A stretch of DNA of 32,601 nucleotides, taken from the NCBI GenBank assembly GCA_902786245.1, contig CADABS010000047.1, positions 1-32,601 on the forward strand. The letters run 5' to 3'. The translations under genes were made by a program, and so were the position numbers. The notes under the pieces are model-generated. The model made no database searches. It was not told where the DNA came from and was given only the letters and a program-made list of their open reading frames with translations. Within the stretch, counting starts at the first letter, position 1; every line of letters starts with the position of its first letter. This DNA is from an uncultured Erysipelotrichaceae bacterium (GTDB lineage: Bacteria > Bacillota_I > Bacilli_A > Erysipelotrichales > Erysipelotrichaceae). Shown piece after piece: positions 8,303 through 19,403 of the stretch.

Positions 8303-9598
8303 ATGATTGAACGGTATTCAAGAAAATGCATGCGTGACATCTGGAGCGAAGAGGCGAAATTCCAGGCCTGGCTCGATGTCGAAATCCTCATCGATGAAGC
8401 CTGGAGCGAACTCGGTGAGATCCCGAAAGAAGATGTGGAAAAGATCAGAGCCAATGCCCGTTTTGATGTGAACAGGATCCTTGAGATCGAAGAACAGACC
8501 CGCCATGATGTCGTCGCCTTCACCAGATGCGTTTCCGAAAGCCTCGGCGAAGAGCGCAAATGGGTCCATTACGGTGTCACTTCCACGGATATCGTCGATA
8601 CGGCCCAGGGCCTGCGCTTCAAGAAGGCAAATGCCATCCTGCGCCAGGATATTCTCGATTTCATGGAGATCCTGAAGGAGAACGCCCTGAAGTACAAGGA
8701 TACGATCATGATGGGCCGGACCCATGGCGTCCATGCCGAGATCACGACCTTCGGCATGAAGTTCGCGCTGTGGTATGAAGAGATGAAGAGAAACCTGGAA
8801 CGGTTCGACCTGGCTGCCGCCGATGTGGAAGCCGGCAAGATCTCCGGTGCCGTCGGTACATTTGCCAATATCCCGCCGTTTGTCCAGGATTATGTCTGCG
8901 AGCATCTCGGCATCCATTCCGCTGCCATCAGCACCCAGATCCTCCAGCGCGACCGGCATGCGCATTATTTCGCAACCCTGGCTCTGATCGGTGCGACCCT
9001 GGAACAGATGGCGACAGAAGTCCGCCACCTGCAGAGAACCGAAGTCCGGGAAGCAGAGGAACATTTCAACAAGGGACAGAAGGGCTCCAGTGCCATGCCG
9101 CACAAGAGAAACCCGATCGGCTCCGAGAATATCTGCGGCTGTGCAAGAGTTCTGCGCGGCTATATGGTTACGGCCTATGACGATGTCCCGCTCTGGCATG
9201 AAAGAGATATTTCGCACAGCTCCGCCGAGCGCATCATTGCGCCGGACGCAACCGCGCTGCTCGACTATATGCTCACCAGATTCGGCCGGATCCTGAAGAA
9301 TCTGACCGTCTTCCCGGAAAACATGGAAAAGAATATCTGGCTGACGGAAGGCGTCATCTTCTCGCAGCGGTTCATGCTGAAGCTGGTCGAAAAGGGCTGG
9401 CCCAGAGAAAAGGCCTATGATACGGTACAGCCCCAGGCCATCAAGGCATGGGAGGAGCACCGTTCCTTCCGCGATCTGATCACTGCTGTTCCGGAAGTCA
9501 CGGAAACGCTGACACCGGAAGAAATCGATGACTGCTTCGATCCGATGTATCATGTCCGCAACATCGATACGATCTTCAAGCGGGTCGGTATCCTGTAA
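8303..9598 (+). CDS. purB: Adenylosuccinate lyase
   Basis: PurB (431 residues) cleaves fumarate from SAICAR and from adenylosuccinate, two steps of purine synthesis. The fumarase/aspartase superfamily signature [16 protein letters not shown] is intact and contains the flexible catalytic loop. [10 protein letters not shown] and GRTHGVHAE are the other two conserved regions, the latter with the His of the active site. Length is normal for Bacillota PurB. The start follows AAGGAGAAG with good spacing and gives the standard [15 protein letters not shown]-terminus. It is flanked by terminators on both sides, so it is transcribed alone and away from other pur genes. No purine riboswitch or PurR box is apparent in the short upstream gap. 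Confidence 0.97.
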   Translation: MIERYSRKCMRDIWSEEAKFQAWLDVEILIDEAWSELGEIPKEDVEKIRANARFDVNRILEIEEQTRHDVVAFTRCVSESLGEERKWVHYGVTSTDIVDTAQGLRFKKANAILRQDILDFMEILKENALKYKDTIMMGRTHGVHAEITTFGMKFALWYEEMKRNLERFDLAAADVEAGKISGAVGTFANIPPFVQDYVCEHLGIHSAAISTQILQRDRHAHYFATLALIGATLEQMATEVRHLQRTEVREAEEHFNKGQKGSSAMPHKRNPIGSENICGCARVLRGYMVTAYDDVPLWHERDISHSSAERIIAPDATALLDYMLTRFGRILKNLTVFPENMEKNIWLTEGVIFSQRFMLKLVEKGWPREKAYDTVQPQAIKAWEEHRSFRDLITAVPEVTETLTPEEIDDCFDPMYHVRNIDTIFKRVGIL

Positions 9599-9610
9599 TA
9601 TATTCATATG

Positions 9611-9636
9611 CGCGCCCTGTATCGGGCGCTTTTCTT
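9611..9636 (+). terminator. Terminator after purB
   Basis: GCGCCC (9612-9617) and GGGCGC (9624-9629) form a GC-rich stem followed by TTTTCTT. Confidence 0.85.
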
Positions 9637-9692
9637 CTGCGTATTCTTTGCCGGTTTATTTTTCAACCTTCTGTGTTTTCATCTTCTGCTTA

Positions 9693-9701
9693 TGCTAAAA
9701 T
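9693..9701 (+). promoter_or_regulatory. Extended -10 promoter placing ftsW on a leaderless mRNA
   Basis: TGC-TAAAAT (TAAAAT at 9696-9701) is an extended -10 element. Seven bases lie between it and the ATG at 9709, the normal distance to a transcription start, so the mRNA would start at the A of AUG. No Shine-Dalgarno precedes the ATG. Confidence 0.55.
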
Positions 9702-9708
9702 TGATGGC

Positions 9709-10935
9709 ATGACAGCAATGAAAAAAACACAGACAGCCGGACGGCATAAGATTCCTCTGATCATGCCGGATAAATATGACCGGCTGATTCATATTTCGAT
9801 CATGGGCCTGCTTTTATTCGGCATCGTCATGGTCGGCAGCGCCTCCATGGGACTTTCCGTAGGCAACAGCCGCTATCTGCTGATGACGGTCCTCAAGCAG
9901 ATCGTTTTCGGTATGATCGGCTATGTCGGAATGTGCTTTTTCGCCAATCAGTTTACCCTGGCACAGCTGAAGGGAAACCGCTTTGTTTCCTATGTCTTTC
10001 TCATGATCATCGCACTGCTGGTCTGTCTTCTGTTTCCGCCGCCGGCGGGAACCGATACCAGAGCCTGGCTGCGTGTTGTCATTGCCGGTGTCGAAGTCAG
10101 TATCCAGCCTTCGGAATTTGCCAAGCTGATGGCAATGGCCATCGTTGCGGCATACTGCGGCGATATCAATAAGAAGTTCGATAACACCCGGCAGATGCTG
10201 ACAAGACCGCTGGGATTCATCTTTGTGATGTGCTTTATCATCACGGTCCTGCAGGATGACTTCGGATCGGCTTTCGTCATTTTCATCATCACCTGTGTCT
10301 GTCTGCTGATCCCGAACCATCCCCAGATGAAGAAGACGCAGATCACGCTGAAGGTGCTGTTCTGTCTTGCGGTCATCGCTTCGGTCTATATTCTTTCGCC
10401 GGCCGGTGAATCGCTGATCGAGAATTTCAGTTTCCTCAAGGATTATCAGAAAAACAGATTCCTCTCGGCGGTCGACCCGTTCCGCGATCCGTATGACACC
10501 GGTTTCCAGCTGATCAACGGTCTGGTCTCCTTTGCGTCCGGCGGATGGCTGGGCAGGGGATTCGGCGGTTCGATCCGCAAATACATGCAGTTCCCGGCTG
10601 CCAATACGGACTATATTCTGGCGGTGTTGGTGGAGGAACTCGGCATTGCCGGATTCCTGGCCCTGATGGCAATGTACTGCACGATCATGTTTCAGCTGCT
10701 GCGCTATGCCCAGAAGATCCATTCCGAAAAGGCCAAGATCATTCTGTGCGGCGTTGCCGTGTATCTGCTCGTGCATATGCTGCTGAATATCGGCGGTGTT
10801 ACCGGTCTGCTTCCGCTGACCGGCGTACCGCTGCTGATGATTTCTTCCGGCGGTTCTTCGGTCATGAGCTTCATGGTCGGTATCGGGCTGTGCCAGGGGA
10901 TCATCAGCGCATTCAACCGGGGTGAGATCCAATGA
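9709..10935 (+). CDS. ftsW: FtsW/RodA/SpoVE-family peptidoglycan glycosyltransferase, probably FtsW
   Basis: A 408-residue SEDS-family integral membrane protein of about ten helices that polymerises lipid II glycan strands with a class-B PBP. The first helix carries GIVMVGSAS, characteristic of FtsW. The conserved WLRV..GVEVSIQPSEFAKL region, the NTDYILAVLVEELGI segment with its catalytic-region Asp, and the C-terminal TGVPLLMISSGGSS motif are all present. FtsW rather than RodA is favoured by the SAS motif and by the rsmD-coaD neighbourhood, which lies near ftsW in Bacillus. ATG 9709 is chosen for its place after the -10 box; ATG 9718 is the alternative. An ATGA overlap links it to rsmD. Confidence 0.85.
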   Translation: MTAMKKTQTAGRHKIPLIMPDKYDRLIHISIMGLLLFGIVMVGSASMGLSVGNSRYLLMTVLKQIVFGMIGYVGMCFFANQFTLAQLKGNRFVSYVFLMIIALLVCLLFPPPAGTDTRAWLRVVIAGVEVSIQPSEFAKLMAMAIVAAYCGDINKKFDNTRQMLTRPLGFIFVMCFIITVLQDDFGSAFVIFIITCVCLLIPNHPQMKKTQITLKVLFCLAVIASVYILSPAGESLIENFSFLKDYQKNRFLSAVDPFRDPYDTGFQLINGLVSFASGGWLGRGFGGSIRKYMQFPAANTDYILAVLVEELGIAGFLALMAMYCTIMFQLLRYAQKIHSEKAKIILCGVAVYLLVHMLLNIGGVTGLLPLTGVPLLMISSGGSSVMSFMVGIGLCQGIISAFNRGEIQ

Positions 10936-11489
10936 GAATCATTGCCGGGGAGTATTCCTCCCGCCGCATCGATGCGCCGAAAGGAAATGCCACCCGTCCG
11001 ACTCTGGACAAGGTCCGGGAAGCGGTGTTCTCTTCCCTGGGGACATGGTTTGAAGGAGGCTGTTTTCTGGATCTGTATGCCGGCAGCGGTGCCAACGGTT
11101 TTGAAGCGCTCTCGCGGGGCATGGACAATGCGGTATTCTGCGATATCTCCGGGGCTGCCATGGCAGTCATTAAAAACAATGCGAAATCACTGGGCTGCAC
11201 AGAGCAGTGCCGGTTTCTGCATATGAAAGATACAAAAGCACTGCAGATCCTCAATGAAGAGGGCATGGCTTTTGATCTGATCTATCTCGATCCCCCGTAT
11301 ATGAAACAGCACAATGCGGATATACTGCTGTATATCGATCGTGAGGGAATGCTGAAGGAAGACGGAAGGATCGTCATCGAATCATCCGCCTCAGATGTCT
11401 ATGAAGAACAGTACGGCAGTCTGATGCGGTACAAAGAAGTCCGCTACGGGATTACAATGATTTCATACTACAGGAGGAAACAGAAATGA
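10932..11489 (+). CDS. rsmD: 16S rRNA (guanine(966)-N2)-methyltransferase
   Basis: RsmD (185 residues) methylates N2 of G966 in 16S rRNA using SAM, during 30S assembly. The N-terminus MRIIAGEYSSRRIDAPKG and RPTLDKVREAVFSSL are family-typical. The SAM-binding motif I is FLDLYAGSGANGFEALSRG, and the catalytic motif IV is YLDPPY. Length matches the family. It overlaps both neighbours by four bases (ATGA); the rsmD-coaD pair is widely conserved in Bacillota. Confidence 0.94.
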   Translation: MRIIAGEYSSRRIDAPKGNATRPTLDKVREAVFSSLGTWFEGGCFLDLYAGSGANGFEALSRGMDNAVFCDISGAAMAVIKNNAKSLGCTEQCRFLHMKDTKALQILNEEGMAFDLIYLDPPYMKQHNADILLYIDREGMLKEDGRIVIESSASDVYEEQYGSLMRYKEVRYGITMISYYRRKQK

Positions 11490-11965
11490 AAGCGTGCTAC
11501 CCGGGAACCTTTGATCCGATCACAAAAGGACATCTGGACATTATTGAACGGAGCGCAAAACTGGTGGATGAACTGGTCGTACTGATCATGGTCAATCCCC
11601 GCAAGACCTGTCTGTTTACGGCAGAAGAAAGAAAGAAAATGATCGAGGACTGCCTGTGCGAAGTCGGTTCGCCGGCCAATGTCCGGGTCGAAATCGGCTC
11701 CGGTCTGACCGTCGAGTATGCCCGGGCACTCGGCTGCCGGCAGATCGTCAGAGGCATCCGCGCGGTCACCGATTATGAATATGAACTGCAGCAGGCAACC
11801 GCGAACATGATGATCGATGAAAGCATCGAAACGACGTTCTTCATCGCCAAGCCGGAATTCTCATTCCTCAGTTCTTCCGTCGTCAAGGAGATCGCTTCCA
11901 ATCACGGCGATATCTCCAGGATGGTGCCGGCTGCGATCTGTGAAGAAGTTCTGCGCAAGTACTGA
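11486..11965 (+). CDS. coaD: Phosphopantetheine adenylyltransferase
   Basis: CoaD (159 residues) transfers AMP to 4'-phosphopantetheine, the penultimate step of coenzyme A synthesis, usually as a cytoplasmic hexamer. The nucleotidyltransferase motif TKGH is at residues 13-16 within YPGTFDPITKGHLDII, and the second motif region EFSFLSSSVVKEIASNHGDI is intact. Length is standard. It starts inside the end of rsmD (ATGA), preceded by AGGAGGAAA, and is the last gene of the ftsW-rsmD-coaD unit before a terminator. Confidence 0.97.
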   Translation: MKACYPGTFDPITKGHLDIIERSAKLVDELVVLIMVNPRKTCLFTAEERKKMIEDCLCEVGSPANVRVEIGSGLTVEYARALGCRQIVRGIRAVTDYEYELQQATANMMIDESIETTFFIAKPEFSFLSSSVVKEIASNHGDISRMVPAAICEEVLRKY

Positions 11966-11987
11966 TGCATTAATAATAAGGATAACG

Positions 11988-12018
11988 GATCCTGTCTGAA
12001 AGAAGACAGGGTCTTTTT
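11988..12018 (+). terminator. Terminator after coaD
   Basis: GATCCTGTCT and AGACAGGGTC form a 10-bp stem with one wobble and a short A/G loop, followed by TTTTT. It separates coaD from the heat-shock operon. Confidence 0.85.
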
Positions 12019-12025
12019 CATGTTT

Positions 12026-12052
12026 TTAGCACTTGGTTCTTGACAGTGCTAA
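12026..12052 (+). promoter_or_regulatory. CIRCE operator 1 (HrcA binding site)
   Basis: TTAGCACTT, nine bases, then CAGTGCTAA: each arm matches the CIRCE consensus (TTAGCACTC-N9-GAGTGCTAA) at eight of nine positions. It overlaps the -35 TTGACA at 12040-12045, so bound HrcA would block RNA polymerase. Confidence 0.95.
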
Positions 12053-12068
12053 ATCAAAGACGTAGTAT
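12040..12068 (+). promoter_or_regulatory. Promoter of the hrcA heat-shock operon
   Basis: A perfect -35 TTGACA (12040-12045), a 17-bp spacer and TAGTAT (12063-12068) form a strong vegetative promoter embedded between and within the two CIRCE elements. Transcription would start near 12075. Confidence 0.8.
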
Positions 12069-12069
12069 A

Positions 12070-12096
12070 TTAGCAGGCAAGCGAAAAGAGTGCTAA
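12070..12096 (+). promoter_or_regulatory. CIRCE operator 2, with a degenerate left arm
   Basis: TTAGCAGGC, nine bases, then GAGTGCTAA. The right arm is a perfect consensus match and the left matches seven of nine. It lies exactly 44 bp downstream of operator 1, over the transcription start and just upstream of the hrcA ribosome-binding site (GGAGG at 12098-12102). Confidence 0.8.
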
Positions 12097-12110
12097 CGGA
12101 GGTGAAAGAG

Positions 12111-13136
12111 ATGCTGACGCCAAGACGTATTGAGATCTTCAAAGCGATCGTCGATGAATTCATCAAGACAGCGGAACCTGTCGGGTCGAAAACGCTTCAG
12201 CAGAAATATCATCTCTCGTATTCCAGCGCAACGATCCGCAATGACATGCAGGTGCTGGAAGAAATGGGGTATCTGGAAAAGACGCATACTTCCAGCGGCA
12301 GAGTGCCCAGTACACTGGGCTACAAGTTCTACTGCGAAAACCTGCTGGAGAATTCCGGCATCGATAAACGCATGGAAGTGGCGATCCGCGAAGCGTTTGA
12401 TGTTTCCAACATGAATATCGAGGATGCCGTGCATCAGAGCTGTGCGATCCTCTCGGAAATGACAAACATGACCGCCGGTGCCATCGGTCCGGATTCATCG
12501 ACCCAGACACTGGAACATATCAAACTGTTCCCGATCGATGAAAGAAACGCGGTATGTGTATTCATTACCAACAGCGGCCATACGGAAACCAAGAACTTCC
12601 ATTTCGATGAAGATATTCCGTTTACCGACATCGAGACATGTACGGATATTCTCAATACCCGTCTGCGCGGTGTGCGGATCACGGATCTGGCGGAGCGCAT
12701 GCAGGAACTGAAACCGCACCTGAGTGCTGTCGTGCAGCGTCATGATCTTCTGTTTACGGCATTCGTCAAGGCATTCATCCGCTTTGCCAGTGAAAACGTC
12801 TACTTCTCCGGCAAGGACAGAATGCTCTATCATCCTGAATTCGAAGATATCAACCGGCTCAAGCAGCTGATGTCGATGTTCGATGATTCCTCGGTATGGC
12901 GTTCTCTGACCGGCAAAGACGGAGCGGTAGCGGTAACGACAAAAGGCACAAGACTGACATGGTATGACGATCTGGCAGTGGTCCGCTCGCCATTCAAGGT
13001 GAATGACAGCGAAAGCGGAGAACTGATGGTCGTCGGACCGAGCCGGATGGACTACGACAAGGTCATCGCCATGCTGGGATATGCCGCCCGCATGATCGAG
13101 AAGATGTACAACGCAGGAGGAAAGAACGATGAGTGA
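12111..13136 (+). CDS. hrcA: Heat-inducible transcription repressor HrcA
   Basis: HrcA (341 residues) binds CIRCE and represses class-I heat-shock genes; its folding typically depends on GroEL, which couples repression to chaperone supply. The N-terminal winged helix is clear (LTPRRIEIFKAIVDEFIKTAEPVGSKTL, then SYSSATIRNDMQVLEEMGYL and HTSSGRVPSTLGYKFY). The GAF-like and dimerisation regions follow, ending with VVGPSRMDYDKVIAMLGYAARMIEKMY. ATG 12111 follows GGAGGTGAAAGAG; GTG codons upstream are less likely. It is first in its own operon and therefore autoregulated. It overlaps grpE by eight bases. Confidence 0.97.
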   Translation: MLTPRRIEIFKAIVDEFIKTAEPVGSKTLQQKYHLSYSSATIRNDMQVLEEMGYLEKTHTSSGRVPSTLGYKFYCENLLENSGIDKRMEVAIREAFDVSNMNIEDAVHQSCAILSEMTNMTAGAIGPDSSTQTLEHIKLFPIDERNAVCVFITNSGHTETKNFHFDEDIPFTDIETCTDILNTRLRGVRITDLAERMQELKPHLSAVVQRHDLLFTAFVKAFIRFASENVYFSGKDRMLYHPEFEDINRLKQLMSMFDDSSVWRSLTGKDGAVAVTTKGTRLTWYDDLAVVRSPFKVNDSESGELMVVGPSRMDYDKVIAMLGYAARMIEKMYNAGGKNDE

Positions 13137-13683
13137 TGAAAAAGAAGTAAAAGAAGAGCAGACGGCTGCGGCTGAGGAAACAGAAGAAATCGCAGAGGAA
13201 GAAACTCCTGCGCAGGAAGAAAAAGATGAAATCAGTGAGCTGAAGACGCAGATCAGCGAGCTGCAGGATCAGGTTGCGATTCTGAAAAACGAATATGCAA
13301 AGGCCTATGCGGATACGGAAAACACCCGCAAGCGGCTGACCAATGATTTTGAACAGAGAAACAAATACAGGATCCAGTCATTCGCCCTCGAGATCCTGCC
13401 GGTGCTGGATAACTGCGAAAGGGCACTGGCCCAGGAAACAAGCGATGAAGCATACCGCAAGGGCGTTGAAATGATTTACGGACAGCTTCGGACAGCGCTG
13501 GAAAAAGAAGGCGTAAGTGAAATCGAAGCGGAAGGTAAACCGTTCGATGCCAACTGGCATCAGGCCCTGATGATGGAACATCAGGACGGTACGGAACCGG
13601 GAATTGTACTGCAGGTACTGCAGAAGGGATATAAGCTGAAGGACCGCATTCTTCGTGCGGCAATGGTCAAGGTCAGCGAATAA
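13129..13683 (+). CDS. grpE: Nucleotide exchange factor GrpE
   Basis: GrpE (184 residues) releases ADP from DnaK and so drives the chaperone cycle, also acting as a thermosensor in some bacteria. A disordered acidic first 40 residues leads into a long coiled coil (ISELKTQISELQDQVAILKNEYAKAYADTENTRKR). The beta domain with the signature LEKEGVSEIEAEGKPFDANWHQAL...VLQKGYKLKDRILRAAMVKV is intact. It overlaps hrcA and precedes dnaK by 18 bases. Confidence 0.97.
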   Translation: MSDEKEVKEEQTAAAEETEEIAEEETPAQEEKDEISELKTQISELQDQVAILKNEYAKAYADTENTRKRLTNDFEQRNKYRIQSFALEILPVLDNCERALAQETSDEAYRKGVEMIYGQLRTALEKEGVSEIEAEGKPFDANWHQALMMEHQDGTEPGIVLQVLQKGYKLKDRILRAAMVKVSE

Positions 13684-15555
<1,872 letters not shown>

Positions 15556-15570
15556 ATCTGAAATGACAAT

Positions 15571-15604
15571 GCAGGATGCGGAACGGATTGATTCCGCATT
15601 CTGT
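15571..15604 (+). other. dnaK-dnaJ intergenic hairpin
   Basis: AGGATGCGGAA (15573-15583) pairs with TTCCGCATTCT (15592-15602) with one G-U wobble, extendable by a C-G pair, around an eight-base loop. It has no T run, so it is not a standard terminator. A role in mRNA processing or in lowering dnaJ relative to dnaK expression is plausible but not shown. Confidence 0.65.
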
Positions 15605-15627
15605 GCTTAAGGAAAGGCAGGAGAGAT

Positions 15628-16767
15628 ATGGCGGATAAAAGAGATTATTATGAGGTCCTGGGGATATCCAAAGGGGCGAGCGAGGATGAAATAAAGAAGG
15701 CATACCGTTCTCTTGCCAAGAAGTATCATCCCGATATCAACAAGGCACCGGATGCGGCGGAGAAATTCAAGGAAATCAATGAGGCCTATGAGATCCTCAG
15801 CGATCCCCAGAAGCGGGCCAATTACGATCAGTTCGGCTTTGCCGGCAATGATCCGAATTACGGCGGCTTCTCACAGGGATTCAGCGGCGGATTTGACGAT
15901 ATCAATGATATCTTCTCTTCGTTCTTCGGCGGCATGGGCGGTATGGGCGGCTTCTCGCAGTCGCGTTCTTCCCGCAGATCCAGTTCCCCGCGCAAGGGCG
16001 AAGACAAGTTCATGCGTCTGACGATTTCGTTCATGGACGCATGCTTCGGTGTGAAAAAGACGATCACCCTGAACGTGGACGAAACATGTACATCCTGTAA
16101 GGGAAGCGGTGCAGCAAGTCCTTCCGATGTCGAAACCTGCAATACCTGCCATGGCAGCGGAACGGTGATTTCCCAGCAGCGTACAGCCTTCGGCGTCTTC
16201 CAGACGCAGGGCGTATGTCCGGACTGCGGCGGCAGCGGCAGAAAGGTACGCAAGCCGTGTCCGGAATGTTCCGGCAGGGGCTATATCCGCAGAAAGACCG
16301 ATGTCGATGTGGATATTCCGGCAGGTATTTCCTCCGGCCAGCAGCTGCGTGTGCAGGGCAAGGGCGAACGGGGTGAAAACGGCGGCCCCAACGGCGACCT
16401 GTATATCGAAATCATCGTCCAGCCCCATGACAAGTTTGAAAGAGACGGCAGAAACATCTATCTCGATATCCCTGTCAGCGCAGTCGATGCGACCCTGGGT
16501 ACGACGGTGGATGTGCCGACGATTCATGGCGATGTGGCGATGAAGATCCCGGCCGGCACCCAGAACGGAAAGCAGTTCCGTCTGAAGGGCAAAGGCGTCA
16601 AGGAGGTCAACGGCAGCCGGATAGGCGATCAGATCGTGACCGTCAATATAACAGTCGATACAGATCTTTCCAGAAAAGAAAAGGAACTCTATAAGCAGCT
16701 GCAGGAAATGCAGGGCAAACGGGAAGGCGAAAGCGTCTGGAACCGCTTCAAGAAGAGTTTCTCGTAA
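15628..16767 (+). CDS. dnaJ: Chaperone protein DnaJ (Hsp40)
   Basis: DnaJ (379 residues) delivers clients to DnaK and stimulates its ATPase. The J domain (residues 1-70) has the HPD motif in [11 protein letters not shown] Gly/Phe/Ser-rich linker with GGMGGMGGF follows. The zinc-binding domain has four CxxCxGxG repeats ([32 protein letters not shown]), all cysteines intact. The C-terminal beta-sandwich domains end normally. It is separated from dnaK by 72 bases containing a hairpin, and has its own strong GGCAGGAGAG. Confidence 0.98.
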   Translation: MADKRDYYEVLGISKGASEDEIKKAYRSLAKKYHPDINKAPDAAEKFKEINEAYEILSDPQKRANYDQFGFAGNDPNYGGFSQGFSGGFDDINDIFSSFFGGMGGMGGFSQSRSSRRSSSPRKGEDKFMRLTISFMDACFGVKKTITLNVDETCTSCKGSGAASPSDVETCNTCHGSGTVISQQRTAFGVFQTQGVCPDCGGSGRKVRKPCPECSGRGYIRRKTDVDVDIPAGISSGQQLRVQGKGERGENGGPNGDLYIEIIVQPHDKFERDGRNIYLDIPVSAVDATLGTTVDVPTIHGDVAMKIPAGTQNGKQFRLKGKGVKEVNGSRIGDQIVTVNITVDTDLSRKEKELYKQLQEMQGKREGESVWNRFKKSFS

Positions 16768-16801
16768 CCGCATGAATCATGCCTGAAAGGAGGTGTGATG
16801 T

Positions 16802-19366
16802 ATGAATATCGAACAGATGACAGAACAGCTACAGCAGGTGATCATGGAGGCTGTGCAGAATGCGAAACAGACGCAGTGCTCTGAAATCAGTGCTGCCCAT
16901 ATTCTGCAGGCGATGCTTTCCGATGACAATCTGGACGGCATCTGGCAGCGTACCGGAATGAATAAAGAGGAAATGCGCAGAATCGTTGAAGACAGTCTTT
17001 CCTCTCTGCCGCATATCAGCGGCGATTACGATCCGGGTCTGTCAAGATACGTCTCAAAGGCATATACCAATGCCCTTGAGATCATGAAACAGCTCAAAGA
17101 CAGCTATATGAGCACAGCCGTATTCCTCATCGGTCTCTGGCAGACAGAAGATCCGCTGATCAGTCAGATCAGAAGGAAATACGGTGTTGCGGACAGGGAC
17201 ATTCTGGCCGCGGAAAAAGAAAGAAGAGGTGGCATGACAATGGATGAAAAGACAAATGAGAGCCAGCTCGACGCATTAAGCAAATACGGACATGACCTGG
17301 TCAAAGACGTCAGAGACGGCCGGATCGATCCGGTCATCGGCAGGGATGAAGAGATCCGCAGAGTCATCGAGATCCTTTCCCGCAAGACGAAGAACAACCC
17401 GGTCCTGATCGGTGAGCCGGGCGTCGGCAAAACAGCGATCGTCGAAGGACTGGCATGGCGTATCATGAAAGGCGATGTGCCGCTGGGACTGAAAGAAAAG
17501 AGACTGATCGAACTTGACATGGGTGCACTGATCGCCGGTGCCAAGTACAGAGGCGAATTCGAAGAAAGACTCAAGGGTGTACTGAAGCAGGTACAGGAAG
17601 CCGACGGCGGCATTATCCTGTTCATCGATGAACTGCATAACCTGGTCGGTGCGGGCAAGACCGAAGGCTCCATGGATGCGGCCAATCTGCTCAAGCCGAT
17701 GCTGGCAAGAGGCGAACTCAAGTGCATCGGTGCGACGACCTTTGATGAATACCGCAAATATATCGAAAAAGACAGAGCGCTGGAACGCAGATTCCAGAAG
17801 ATCATGGTTGCCGAGCCGACCGTGGAAGATACGATCAGTATCCTGCGCGGACTCAAAGACAGATTCGAATCGCACCATGGTGTACAGATCAAAGACGAAG
17901 CGATCATCGCGGCTGCGACCCTGTCGAACCGCTATATCACCGACCGGTTCCTGCCGGACAAGGCAATCGACCTGATCGATGAAGCATGTGCTTCGATCCG
18001 GGTGGAAATGGATTCCATGCCGGCGGAACTGGATGAGCTTTCCCGGCATATCATGACCCTGCAGATCGAAGAAACATCCCTGAAGGATGAAGTAGACGAG
18101 CGGGCAAAAGAACGTCTGGAAGAGATCAGACGGGAACTGGCAAATCTGAATGAAGAAAAAGAGGCTAAGTTCTCGCAATGGCAGCACGAAAAGAAGCAGC
18201 TGGATTCCCTGAAGGATTCCAAGGAACAGCTGGAAAAGGCAAAGCTCGATCTCACCCAGGCGGAAAATGATGCGGACTATGAAAAGGCCGCAAAACTGAA
18301 ATACGGTACGATCCCGGAACTGGAGAAGCAGATCGCGGAAGCGGATAAGCTCAATGAAAGCCGGATGATCCAGCAGGTCGTCGATGAAGATATGATTGCC
18401 AAGGTCGTATCGAGATGGACGCATATCGAAGTTGCCCGTCTGATGTCGACGGAAAGACAGAAGATCCTGCATCTGCCGGAGGCTCTGAAAGAAAGAGTCA
18501 TCGGCCAGGACAAGGCGCTGAAGCTCGTGTCTGATGCGATCATGCGTTCCAAGGCCAATATCCAGGATGAAAACAGACCTCTCGGTTCGTTCCTGTTCCT
18601 CGGTCCGACCGGTGTCGGCAAGACCGAAGCAGCCAAGGCACTGGCCCAGCAGCTGTTCGATGACGAATCGAAGATCGTCCGCATCGATATGTCCGAATAT
18701 ATGGAAAAGTTCAGCGTATCCAGACTGATCGGCGCGCCGCCGGGATATGTCGGATATGAAGAGGGCGGACAGCTGACCGAAGCCGTACGCCGGGCACCGT
18801 ATTCGATCGTCCTGCTCGATGAGATCGAAAAGGCGCATCCGGATGTATTCAATATCCTGCTGCAGATCCTCGATGACGGACGGATCACGGATTCCAAGGG
18901 CGTTACCGTGGATTTCAAGAATACGATCATCATCATGACCAGCAACCTGGGTTCACAGTTTGCCTTTGAGACAGATCCCGATGCCAGGGAAGAACATTAT
19001 CTCGATGAAGTGCATAAGTTCTTCAAGCCGGAACTGATCAACCGTATCGATGAGATCATCGTGTTCAATTCTCTGAGCAATGATGTTCTGCGCAGAATTG
19101 CGGACAAGTTCCTGCATCAGCTGGAACTCCGGCTGAATGACAAGGATATTTCGCTGATCGTGACCGATGCCGCAAAGCAGCGGATCATCGCATGCGGTGT
19201 CGACCCGGTATTCGGGGCAAGACCGATGAAGCGTCATATCCAGCGGGAAATCGAAACGGAAGTGGCCAAGGTCATTCTCGAAAACCCGGATATCCAGGGA
19301 CATACGATCGTCGTTGACGCAGAAGACGGAAAATATGATGTCTTCGTCAACGAAAGAATGAGCTGA
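16802..19366 (+). CDS. clpB: ATP-dependent disaggregase ClpB
   Basis: ClpB (854 residues) is a hexameric AAA+ machine that rescues aggregated proteins with DnaK/DnaJ. The N-domain occupies residues 1-140. The first AAA+ module has Walker A GEPGVGKT at 204-211 and Walker [11 protein letters not shown]. The coiled-coil middle domain, which binds DnaK and separates ClpB from other Clp ATPases, spans roughly 400-530. The second module has Walker A GPTGVGKT at 601-608 and the GYVGYEEGG pore loop. There is no ClpP-binding loop, as expected. It lies 34 bases after dnaJ behind AAAGGAGGTG, inside the CIRCE operon. A second ribosome-binding site at codon 145 suggests a short form. Confidence 0.98.
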   Translation: MNIEQMTEQLQQVIMEAVQNAKQTQCSEISAAHILQAMLSDDNLDGIWQRTGMNKEEMRRIVEDSLSSLPHISGDYDPGLSRYVSKAYTNALEIMKQLKDSYMSTAVFLIGLWQTEDPLISQIRRKYGVADRDILAAEKERRGGMTMDEKTNESQLDALSKYGHDLVKDVRDGRIDPVIGRDEEIRRVIEILSRKTKNNPVLIGEPGVGKTAIVEGLAWRIMKGDVPLGLKEKRLIELDMGALIAGAKYRGEFEERLKGVLKQVQEADGGIILFIDELHNLVGAGKTEGSMDAANLLKPMLARGELKCIGATTFDEYRKYIEKDRALERRFQKIMVAEPTVEDTISILRGLKDRFESHHGVQIKDEAIIAAATLSNRYITDRFLPDKAIDLIDEACASIRVEMDSMPAELDELSRHIMTLQIEETSLKDEVDERAKERLEEIRRELANLNEEKEAKFSQWQHEKKQLDSLKDSKEQLEKAKLDLTQAENDADYEKAAKLKYGTIPELEKQIAEADKLNESRMIQQVVDEDMIAKVVSRWTHIEVARLMSTERQKILHLPEALKERVIGQDKALKLVSDAIMRSKANIQDENRPLGSFLFLGPTGVGKTEAAKALAQQLFDDESKIVRIDMSEYMEKFSVSRLIGAPPGYVGYEEGGQLTEAVRRAPYSIVLLDEIEKAHPDVFNILLQILDDGRITDSKGVTVDFKNTIIIMTSNLGSQFAFETDPDAREEHYLDEVHKFFKPELINRIDEIIVFNSLSNDVLRRIADKFLHQLELRLNDKDISLIVTDAAKQRIIACGVDPVFGARPMKRHIQREIETEVAKVILENPDIQGHTIVVDAEDGKYDVFVNERMS
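17225..17242 (+). promoter_or_regulatory. Internal ribosome-binding site and start in clpB
   Basis: AGAGGTGG precedes ATG at 17234 (codon 145) and ATG at 17240 (codon 147), in frame. Initiation here would give ClpB without its N-domain. E. coli makes such a short form from an internal start at codon 149, so the position matches closely. Confidence 0.5.
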
Positions 19367-19378
19367 TCATAAACAAAG

Positions 19379-19403
19379 GGAGTGCGCAGATATTGCGCAC
19401 TCC
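19379..19403. terminator. Bidirectional terminator between clpB and the orphan gene
   Basis: GGAGTGCGCA (19379-19388) and TGCGCACTCC (19394-19403) form a perfect 10-bp stem with a five-base loop. It abuts the stop codon of the minus-strand gene at 19404. T-rich sequence follows on the minus side (CCCTTTGTTT); the plus side has only TTAA. Confidence 0.7.
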
